In this document: piece after piece, positions 16,186 to 22,454 of the stretch | How the letters are laid out: each line of letters opens with the position of its first letter | Numbering within the stretch: the stretch's first letter is position 1 | The notes under the pieces: generated by a model | The model's database searches: none | What the model was told of the DNA's origin: nothing | The model's input: the letters and a program-made list of their open reading frames with translations, nothing else | Made by a program: the position numbers and the translations under genes | Source: Chara braunii | Lineage: Eukaryota; Streptophyta; Charophyceae; Charales; Characeae | Direction of reading: 5' to 3' | DNA: 22,454 nucleotides | NCBI GenBank assembly: GCA_003427395.1 | Contig: BFEA01000116.1 | Location: 1,979,946 to 2,002,399 of the forward strand

Positions 16186-16615
16186 CAGGGACGCGAGTGT
16201 GTAGTTTGAGATGAATGTCAGGAATGCCAATGCTGTTATATTTGTTTGTTTTTGGTAAACGAGTTTTTGGTTTTGTGGGCCGATGCAGAAGGCTCTCCAA
16301 GTCTTTTCGGACCTTTGAGGGGGTCGGGTCGGTGTCTTCTTGCTGGAGTAGTCTTTCGTCTTAGGTAAGTTACCTTCTGCCTCCATCCCCTTATGGTTTG
16401 AAATATAAATGTATACATATGTAATATTATGTATATGTGCAAGTGTGCTGCTTTGGCGGCAGACGGGTGTGTGGGCACTTGGCCCTGAACCACACAAATG
16501 TAGCCAACCTTGCATTTTCTATTATATTGCTTATCTATACTTTTTCATTATGGATGGCTTGCGATGATTTGTAAAGGGAATGAGAGAGAGAATCTGGGTT
16601 CCTTTTAAAACACCA
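16186..16615. other. Unassigned sequence
   Basis: T/G-rich sequence with no recognised gene or repeat. Short minus-strand frames here lack any protein character. It ends at the first CA microsatellite. Confidence 0.4.
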
Positions 16616-16636
16616 CACACACACACACACACACAC

Positions 16637-16685
16637 CATCTGCTTATCTGGGTGGAAAAGGGGTTGTTGCGGTGACAGTTTACAA
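16637..16685. repeat. 49-bp dispersed repeat ending in (CA)n, copy A
   Basis: The unit starts CATCTGCTTATCTGGGTGG, ends GTGACAGTTTACAA and runs straight into (CA)n. It is identical to copy B at 16832-16880. A diverged copy C lies at about 18770-18816. The exact identity of A and B across the N gap may be an assembly duplication, but copy C shows that the unit is a genuine repeat family. Confidence 0.8.
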
Positions 16686-16707
16686 CACACACACACACAC
16701 ACACACA

Positions 16708-16779
<72 letters not shown>

Positions 16780-16784
16780 CACAN

Positions 16785-16831
<47 letters not shown>

Positions 16832-16878
16832 CATCTGCTTATCTGGGTGGAAAAGGGGTTGTTGCGGTGACAGTTTAC

Positions 16879-16880
<2 letters not shown>
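16832..16880. repeat. 49-bp dispersed repeat ending in (CA)n, copy B
   Basis: Identical over 49 bases to 16637-16685, again followed directly by (CA)n. See copy C for the diverged family member. Confidence 0.8.
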
Positions 16881-16923
<43 letters not shown>

Positions 16924-16927
<4 letters not shown>

Positions 16928-17195
16928 AGTTTTATGTCTGTCAGTCTTTTTCCTGTTGTTTGTCCTTCCTCTAATTTTTTCTATTTTTCTGTGTGCCCAA
17001 CTGAGCACCCTTAAGTAGTGCCAAACAGTCGGTGGTTCCTTGTTTGGAGTGCCAACTGCACTCTTAGGGGGGCCGCTTGGTTCGGGATGTCTGTGTTGCC
17101 TATGGGTGATGACAGCTGCTCGTCGGAGTGTCTCCCTGGCTCAGTGGGTGGTTGGAACCAACAGTCTGCGGGGTTCACCCGTGATGTGAGTAGGT
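16924..17195. other. Unassigned sequence
   Basis: No gene or repeat recognised. It leads into the C/T/G-rich minisatellite region. Confidence 0.4.
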
Positions 17196-17690
17196 GATGT
17201 GCTGCTTTGCTCCATGTTGGATATGCGGACGACCCCGTCTGCACTCCACCACTGCCTTGCTGCCCGTTCCGCTTGCCTCGCAGGCCGTTCTTGGCATGCT
17301 GCTGTCTTCGCTGTGTGGTGTGGCCGGGTTGTGGTGTTGCCTTGTGTTTCACTGCTTTGCTGCCTTGCCCCCCGTCCGCTGGTCGTGCCTTCCGGGTCCT
17401 TTGCTTGCGCGCCTTGTAGTTTGGTTGCCGTGTTGGGTTGCCTTGTGCTCCTCAGTGTGGTTGCTCTGCTGCTTGTCCGCTTGCCCTCTGTCCCTTGCAG
17501 TGTGGTTGTCTTGGTGGTGTGGCCTGGTGCTTCACTGCTTGGATGCCGTGCTGCGAGTTCGGCGTGCCGCCTCATTCCTTGCAGTCGTTTTTGGCGTTGT
17601 GCAGCCGTGTTGCCTCTACTGCGCTGCCTGGTGCTCCGCAGGGTTTCCGCCCCACTGCTATGTTCCGCTTGGGGACAGTCTGCCTTCAAC
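17196..17690. repeat. Degenerate C/T/G-rich minisatellite, open in several frames
   Basis: Related short phrases recur, such as TTTCACTGCTTTGCTGCC near 17347 and CTTCACTGCTTGGATGCC near 17530, and several GTGTGGTTG or GTGTGGTGTGGC units. Because the repeat lacks stop codons it is open for 183 codons on the minus strand and over 190 in two plus frames at once. The minus frame reads Thr/Arg/Gln-rich with TLRSTRQ twice, and the plus frames read Cys/Leu/Val-rich. Simultaneous openness is the mark of composition, so I do not call a gene. Confidence 0.6.
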
Positions 17691-17849
17691 AAGGGTCAAA
17701 GGGTTCATGACCCAAAGCATCATATACGGAGATTCTGCAGATTGTCGAGGGTTCAGCCTCCTGACGACTCGGTGCAACTCCGATGAAACAATGTTTCATC
17801 TTTATTTTTTTCGGTCTGTGTCTTTTTGTCATACTTAGTTTTTTGGTTG
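17691..17849. other. Unassigned spacer with small palindrome
   Basis: Contains GATGAAACAATGTTTCATC (17780-17798), a near-perfect palindrome, followed by a T-rich stretch. Not recognised as an RNA gene. Confidence 0.35.
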
Positions 17850-18420
17850 CTACTTTTGCCTTGCTGCTGTTTGGCTCGCTGTTGTTTCCCTGCTGCTTTG
17901 GGCTGTTTGTCTCCCCGCCTGCCTCCACCATGCCTTCCCTTGCCTTGTGCTGTTCGCCCTGTTATGTGCTGCTCGTTTGCTCCCCCCGCCTCCCCCGTGC
18001 CCTCCAGCCTTCGTCCGCTTGTTGTTCATCACAGTGCCTCCCGGCCTTGCCAGTGTGCTGTTTGCCCTGTTAAGTGTGTCCCTGCCTTGCCAGTGTGCTG
18101 TTCGCCCCGTGCCCTCCTTCGTCCGCTGCTTGTTCATCACACTGCCTCCCTGCCTTGCCCGTGTGCTGTTCCCACTGTGTGTCTGTCCACTCGCCTTGCC
18201 CTTGCCCTCGAGCCTATGTCTATGTCTTCCGTGGGTACTACTTGTTTCTTACCTCGCTGTCTTTGCTTCGTCTTATCGTGTTTTTGTGCCCGCCCGCCTG
18301 CCCCCTGCCCTCCAGCCTATGTGTTTTGTTGTTGCTTGTCATCTATGTGCCTCGTACGTCTCCTCAGTGTGCATTACCTCCTGTTTGCTGCTCCCTGCCC
18401 CTCCCCATGTTCTAGTCTGT
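17850..18420. repeat. Degenerate C/T/G-rich minisatellite, second block
   Basis: The phrase CCTTGCC(A/C)GTGTGCTGTT occurs near 18045, 18075 and 18153, with a variant near 17940. A longer unit beginning CCTTCGTCCGCT and containing TTGTTCATCAC starts at 18008 and again at 18116. Three plus frames stay open for over 110 codons through the block, with Cys/Leu/Pro-rich low-complexity products. Those frames are a by-product of composition and not genes. Confidence 0.65.
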
Positions 18421-18769
18421 TTGGCTTCAACAGTAGGGCATTCAACTTTTCTTTATTTGCTTGTTTTGGTCATGCCATATGAAGTGGACGATTTATTTTT
18501 CTGGTATGTTTCTTGACGTGCCTTTTCTGCGCAGCTCGCCGCGTCGACTGACGTGGGGGTTTGGTAACAAATATCACACACACACACACAAACACACGCA
18601 CACGCACATGTAAGAGGCAAGGGGAGTTGTAAGAACAATGGATGGGGTACCCCAAGGACAACCAAAAAACTGTCTAATTATAAAATTGCTTTAATATGTT
18701 GGACTGTGACTGTCTCATATCAAATGCTCTCGTTGTCTGCTGTAGGACAAAGACTGCTTTGATTCTGAA
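18421..18769. other. Unassigned sequence with CA/CACG microsatellite
   Basis: A (CA)n tract with interruptions lies at 18570-18608. Just before it, GGGGGTTTGGTAACAAATAT (18554-18573) faintly resembles the 49-bp repeat that precedes the other CA tracts. Nothing else recognised. Confidence 0.45.
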
Positions 18770-18840
18770 TCTATTCATCTGGGTGGAATTGGGGCTGTTG
18801 TGGGGAAAATCTATAACACACACACACACACACACACAAC
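18770..18840. repeat. Diverged copy C of the (CA)n-terminated repeat
   Basis: TCATCTGGGTGGAATTGGGG, then CTGTTGTGGGGAAAATCTATAA, lines up with copies A and B (TTATCTGGGTGGAAAAGGGG and so on) over about 45 bases and is again followed at once by (CA)n. A body plus a fixed simple-repeat tail is typical of a retroposed element whose 3' end is the repeat, though the body here is too short to classify. Confidence 0.7.
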
Positions 18841-19251
18841 ACTACTGCCTTCCTTCTCAAAACTCTCTCTCCCAAGAGGAAGAAGGAAATGCGTAAGGGG
18901 TCAGAAAACTCACCCTGTAGGAAGGTGGTAATGAGAAAATACATCCCTACAGAATTGGGAGCCTTCAATGTGATTGAACGTATTCAGCCTAGTGAACTGT
19001 CCAGAGCAAAGGCACAAAGTGACACACAGGCGACATGAAATCTCAAAATGTGGCCACACACTCATGTTCAAAGTCAATGAATTAATTTTGCCAAAGTTCA
19101 TCAGATGGGTCAAAGTTTTGATTCCATGTGTCGATCAGCAAAGGAGAAACAACTTCAAAGTTCAAACAAGGTCGTTTATCCTCTGTTAATGGAGTCCTTT
19201 TTCGGCTTTGTTCACATGGAGCCCCTTTTGTTTTTGCTCGCTTCTGGGAAA
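18841..19251. other. Unassigned sequence
   Basis: Single-copy-looking DNA with no credible ORF, RNA gene or repeat. It is the left flank of the U6 insertion, so it represents older sequence than the U6 copy. Confidence 0.4.
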
Positions 19252-19263
19252 AGAAAACTAATT
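19252..19263. repeat. Target-site duplication of U6 retrocopy, left copy
   Basis: AGAAAACTAATT, identical to 19377-19388. The two copies bracket the U6 sequence and its A-rich tail, as produced by staggered nicks during target-primed reverse transcription. Confidence 0.88.
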
Positions 19264-19376
19264 CTTTTTTATTATTTTTATTTGGACCATTTCTCGATTT
19301 ATGCGTGTCATCCTTGTGCAGGGGCCATGCTAATCTTCTCTGTATCGTTCCAATCGTAACGGATGTCCCGGAAGAC
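19264..19376 (-). pseudogene. Full-length U6 snRNA retropseudogene with A-rich tail
   Basis: On the minus strand, 19376 to about 19280 reads through the whole of U6: a shortened 5' stem (GTCTTCCGGGACATCC), then ATTGGAACGATACAGAGAAG, ATTAGCATGGCCCCTGCACA and CATAAATCGAGAAATGGTCC. This is plant-type U6 with few changes (one is the CpG of TGCGCAAG changed to TGCACAAG). Instead of the T-run terminator the 3' end passes into AAATAAAAATAATAAAAAAG. Perfect 12-bp direct repeats flank it. The plant U6 promoter elements (upstream element TCCCACATCG and a TATA box near -30) are not seen upstream. It is therefore a LINE-type retrocopy and not an active gene. High similarity suggests it is fairly young. 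Confidence 0.92.
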
Positions 19377-19388
19377 AGAAAACTAATT
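19377..19388. repeat. Target-site duplication of U6 retrocopy, right copy
   Basis: AGAAAACTAATT, identical to 19252-19263, directly abutting the first base of U6 at 19376. Confidence 0.88.
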
Positions 19389-20061
19389 AAAATTTTGATA
19401 ATGATAAAAAAAATAGTGAAATACCTAGGCTACCAGAGTCGCCCAACCCAGGCAAACCTGGCCAGGGGGGGACCCGCTCGGGGTACACGGGCAACAGCAA
19501 AGGGGGGTCTTTTTTTCCCGGCAGTGGGGCAATTTTGCGGCGACTGAGATGGACCCGAATCTGGCTTTATCTTTGAAATTGTTGATGTCTCACCAAAGGG
19601 TGTCTTTGGGGTATTCGAAGGGATTAAATGGCCTCGACGGGACTTAAGAGTGTGGCTGTGCATCGCTCATCCACGCATCCCCCCGGACGCGCGGCTGGGT
19701 TAGTGTCTCATCGGCTGCCTTGGACAGGGATAAAGTAGCGATAGAGAAAAGGTCAGGGTCAGGACTGAAAGTTAGCGGTAGGACATGCTGGGAGTAGTTT
19801 AGCACCCAGGGACAAAAGCAGAATTGGCTAGTGACCCCGTAGGGATTTCCAATTTTGCAGGGCCTGGAAAGGTCCGGTAGCTTACCTGCGGGTATATATA
19901 CATAGGCGGGAAGTGGTCTAGGTTCAGAGCCTGTAGGTAGATTACAATCTGCAATGATGTTCAGGCCAAAAGGAGGAAACACCGGTGGGCCTAGTGCACC
20001 CAAGCGAGGCGGGTAGAGGCAGGTAGTACCCGGCTGGAGGTACCAAAGACCGGAGGCAGCA
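19389..20061. other. Unassigned sequence
   Basis: No recognised gene. Contains runs of G and C (19465-19520) and a TATA-like string at 19892-19900. Short minus-strand frames (119 codons at 19644-20003) have no recognisable protein features. Confidence 0.4.
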
Positions 20062-20071
20062 AGTATATATC
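20062..20071 (+). promoter_or_regulatory. TATA-like box, possible promoter
   Basis: AGTATATATC is followed about 30 bases on by a pyrimidine-rich CATTCCACTCATTCATCC, an arrangement seen at plant transcription starts. No ORF of note follows: only a 19-codon frame from the ATG at 20165. It could be the promoter of a decayed element or a chance match. Confidence 0.25.
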
Positions 20072-20099
20072 ATTCGGCGCAACGAGCATTCCACTCATT

Positions 20100-20513
20100 C
20101 ATCCTGCAATCGTGCTGTTGCTCCTCCAAGAGGGATAAGTGGCGGAGCTCCTCGAAGGAGAAGATGGAGCTGGAGGGTGACGGTGAAGACCTCCATGGCT
20201 ATGGAGTAGCAGATAGAGAGTAGAAGTACGCCTAGGCTCTGGAGGTGAGGGAGAAGGGCCTTTAGCTAGGCTACGGAGTAGTAGTAGAGGTAGGAGGAAG
20301 AAGGAGATCATCAGAACCTAGGAGGGAGGAGACTCACCTTTAGCTATGGTGCACTTGCATCGTCGTCTCCAAGGTTGGGGGCCTTGGGGCTGCACCTAGA
20401 CGGCCCCTGAAAGGGGTACCGGTGGGTTGAGGACTTCATCTGGTAGAATTGGCTAGGCAGCGGAAGTGGGACAGGGCATGCAAGCCTTGCGATGTCCTCT
20501 GGACATCCGAGCT
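20100..20513. other. Purine-rich unassigned sequence
   Basis: From about 20125 to 20330 the plus strand is rich in GGAG/GAAG/TAG units (for example GGAGTAGTAGTAGAGGTAGG). No lasting ORF. A small hairpin GATGTCCTCTGGACATC (20491-20507) lies just before the MITE copy. Confidence 0.45.
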
Positions 20514-20621
20514 ACAGTCTTCCTCCGAATACAACGTACGGTCATTATAGCTGAATTTGTTTGTATCTTTCAGTCTAAATTCAGCTATAATGACCGTACG
20601 TTGTATTCGGGGGAAGACTGT
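20514..20621. mobile_element. 108-bp foldback/MITE-like hairpin, copy 2 (inverted relative to copy 1)
   Basis: Left arm 20514-20558 and right arm 20577-20621 are 45-bp inverted repeats with one mismatch. The loop is 18 bases. The arms begin ACAGTCTTCC and share ACGTACGGTCATTATAGCTG with the copy 1 pattern. The minus-strand loop (GACTGAAAGATACA) aligns with the plus-strand loop of copy 1 (GACCGAAAGTTATA), so the two are the same family in opposite orientation. The palindrome can be extended by two outer bases (CT...AG). No clear target-site duplication is seen. Confidence 0.88.
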
Positions 20622-21340
20622 AGGCTTGGATGAGCCACCATAACCATATGCCATATGCCATACCAAGGAAGAAGGGAGGTGCAGGTTTGATTCTGTCTCT
20701 TTCATTCGTTGTTATTGTTTATTATTTATAATAAAGATGATGGTGGAGATGTTGAGGGGAAGATGATGAAGGAGGTGAGATGAGGGAGAGAGGACATTGT
20801 TTCCAGCTTGTGTTTATCTTATATTTGGCACTTCCAAATACAATCAAGCACTTTCAAGAGTTTTGGGCCAATCAAAGCTAAGGCTTTGCCGGTGCTTGGC
20901 ACATTACACAAGATAATGAATACAACAAATGAGAAGGACACAGTCGCGATCATCAAGCTGTTTTTTGTTGAGTGTATGTTTCTGGGTTACCCCGATAGAC
21001 TGCTGTGACAGGCGGTACTGACAATTCAGAACGACTAAGATGTGAAAAGGTACAGCAAGAAACATTCTGGCATGGATACACTATGACACTAATTTGGACA
21101 CAGGTTTGAAGACTAGATCATGGACTTTGCAGCTCCAGGCACTGCAGAAAGCACGCTCTTCGAGCCACTGATAATCTGCACAAGCGTCTTATTAGAAATT
21201 TGACGACGTATTGCACTATTGGCTTCTTCTGTGAAAATTTGGAAGAAGCAAAAATAATGAAAATTTGAAATATTTCGAATGGATTTTGAATACCTTTGAA
21301 TGTGCCTCAGATCAGGGTAACCGGTGTTCAGGACGGGCAG
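20622..21340. other. Unassigned sequence
   Basis: Includes a short A/T-rich patch (20712-20735) and GATGATG/GGAGATG purine repeats (20735-20790). No credible ORF or RNA gene. Confidence 0.4.
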
Positions 21341-21438
21341 AACGCCCGAACCCGAACGCCCGAACGTATGGGACCCCTTGGGGATGCGTTCGGCCGTTCG
21401 GGTCGAATGCGGACCCAAAAAAAAAAAAAAAAAAAAAA
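21341..21438 (+). repeat. CGAAC-rich hairpin followed by 22-A tail
   Basis: CGAACCCGAACGCCCGAACG (21347-21366) and CGTTCGGCCGTTCGGGTCG (21387-21405) can pair, with an inner CCCCTTGGGG hairpin between them. Eleven bases later comes an uninterrupted run of 22 A (21417-21438). A structured GC-rich end plus an A tail resembles the 3' end of a retroposed element. The body to the left was not recognised. Confidence 0.55.
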
Positions 21439-21653
21439 CTCGTAAAAAAAGATATGTTATGAAGAAAAATAAATTAAACAAGATTTGCCTGAGCATTACA
21501 TCCAAATTCCTTACCAAATTTGAAATAAAAATAAAATACGGAGAACAAATACTAATAATAAAAAGAAATATAAATAAAAAGAGAATTAAATTTAGTGCAT
21601 GCGGAGCACGTTTTCGACACCGCCATCTTTGGCGATTTTTTTTTTTTTTTTTT
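21439..21653. other. A/T-rich stretch ending in hairpin and 18-T run
   Basis: A-rich sequence, then CGCCATCTTTGGCG (21621-21634), a small perfect-stem hairpin, directly followed by A and 18 T (21636-21653). On the plus strand it has the form of a hairpin terminator. On the minus strand it would be an A tail of a leftward insertion. The paired A tract (21417-21438) and T tract face each other. Confidence 0.45.
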
Positions 21654-22225
21654 GGGCATAGCTAAATGCACTGAAAATTTACAGAGGTGTACTTCACATT
21701 GCAAGGAAGATGAGCATTAGCGAACTTTGGCAATCAAACAGCATCATACATATGAGCCCAGATAGTCTTGACCTCGAACCACAGCAGACTGGCATCACGA
21801 GATACACCAAATAAGAACACACCAAGAGTTCAAAATTGAGAATCCTGTAGTCCCATCATCATCAACTACGAACCAGAGTTGATATCCTATTGGCGCTCGG
21901 CGCCCAGACTACAGGTGGCAGATCCTATCTAGCCTATACTACGAAGCAGAATGATGATATCACCAGCGTTCCCGAAGTACGAGCATATGGCGACCAATGA
22001 CGCACGCTTCAGCACCAGGTATGTCTCTCGTAACACTCACAACCCCGATCCACACCGCACAGATGCCACTAGCACCCCAAGGACCACCCTGCGCTTCACC
22101 TAGCATACAGCAGCGCAGCTTGGCTATGGCTGCGTGCTCCCTCCTACTCGCCCGTGAGAGCGTGAGTGCCAGCCAGCCAGCAGATTGCGCAGCAGCGCTC
22201 ACGCAGCATGCAGCAAGCACCTGAA
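21654..22225. other. Unassigned sequence
   Basis: Low-feature DNA with no recognised repeat. Short frames on both strands at 21960-22224 are of similar length and neither shows protein features. Confidence 0.4.
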
Positions 22226-22454
22226 TAATCCGAATGAGGAGGCAGGCCCTTCCCTATATCGAAGTGGCCTGCCTGCGTCCAGTCCAGGAAGCTTCCAGTA
22301 GGCCCCGGTAGGCACAGGCCCAGTCACCAAGAGAGCAGGCCTTGGGCCTGAAGTGGTTGCATGCGCCCAACTGCTTTCGGCCTGTGTTTGGCCCGGTACC
22401 CGTATCCAGCCCAGGGCCTGCTTCACATTCATTTACACAGGCGGCCCAGGGCCT
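22226..22454. repeat. GGCC-rich degenerate repeat running off the window
   Basis: GGCCTG, CAGGCC and GGCCC units recur many times. CCCAGGGCCT occurs at about 22410 and again as the last ten bases of the window. The stretch may be the edge of a longer GC-rich repeat or element. Confidence 0.4.

Larger units (their letters stand above)
16613..16923. repeat. CA / CACG microsatellite tract with single-N gap (16784)
   Basis: (CA)n runs at about 16613-16636, 16684-16708, 16767-16783, 16804-16831 and 16879-16923 flank a CACG/GCAC run (about 16709-16766, continuing 16785-16802). Apart from the two copies of a 49-bp unit and the N, the tract alternates purine and pyrimidine, a composition known to favour left-handed Z-DNA. 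The N is a gap. Sequence on both sides of it is so similar that the true length of the tract is unknown. Confidence 0.9.

Noticed and set aside
17141-17692. 183-codon minus-strand frame, Thr/Arg/Gln-rich
   Set aside because: Same minisatellite block read on the other strand. Internal repetition reflects the DNA repeat.
17776-17800. Small RNA gene around GATGAAACAATGTTTCATC
   Set aside because: It is a short palindrome only, with no recognised RNA family or Pol III promoter boxes.
17194-17838. 214-codon plus-strand frame, Cys/Leu/Val-rich
   Set aside because: It lies in a degenerate minisatellite that is open in other frames and on the other strand too. There is no domain, and its hydrophobicity comes from CTG/TTG repetition.
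19264-19376. Functional U6 gene
   Set aside because: There is no upstream promoter element and no T-run terminator, and it has an A-rich tail and flanking direct repeats.
19128-19547. 139-codon plus-strand frame
   Set aside because: Its middle is the antisense of the U6 copy ([19 protein letters not shown]), a known kind of spurious protein.

Overview
This window looks like repeat-dense intergenic DNA of a green-lineage eukaryote, meaning a plant or streptophyte alga. The two U6-like sequences carry the plant-type U6 3' end (CATAAATCGAGAAATGGTCC), and the LTR element has an initiator-Met-type primer site. My guess is a charophyte such as Chara, from the general look of the gag-pol and extra ORF. 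I cannot verify that here. I see no convincing single-copy host gene.

Region 1 (1-10093, minus strand): one Ty3/gypsy-class LTR retrotransposon. From right to left it has a 5' LTR (8351-10093), a primer-binding site (8325-8337), gag, zinc knuckle plus protease, a linker, reverse transcriptase plus RNase H, a PHD-like zinc finger fused ahead of the integrase HHCC finger, the integrase core, an integrase C-terminal domain, a long extra third ORF, and the last 95 bases of the 3' LTR, which is cut by the window start. The reading frame is broken by several stops and at least one frame change in pol, and the RT active site reads YMDG. The 95 visible LTR bases are nonetheless identical at both ends.

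Region 2 (10094-about 15115, minus strand): a decayed non-LTR retrotransposon (LINE). It has scattered ORF1 fragments, one of them glutamine-rich, followed by an APE-type endonuclease broken by a frameshift. A 100-bp perfect-hairpin MITE-like element sits inside it. The LTR element abuts its downstream side, so no LINE reverse transcriptase is visible.

Region 3 (about 15130-19390): retrocopies of structural RNAs and simple repeats. There is a degraded 3' end of 18S rRNA followed by an A-rich tail, a U6 3'-half fragment, and a full-length U6 pseudogene with an A-rich tail and a 12-bp target-site duplication. Between them lie a degenerate ~30-bp tandem array, long CA/CACG microsatellites with a small dispersed repeat, and degenerate C/T/G-rich minisatellites that are open in several frames.

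Region 4 (19390-22454): mostly unassigned sequence. It holds a second copy of the hairpin MITE family in opposite orientation, a CGAAC-rich hairpin with a 22-A tail, an 18-T tract next to a small hairpin, and a GGCC-rich repeat running off the window.

Two single-N gaps (8447 and 16784) are each flanked by identical sequence on both sides, so the local assembly is doubtful there. The common theme is retrotransposition: an LTR element, a LINE, and structural-RNA copies of the sort LINE machinery makes.
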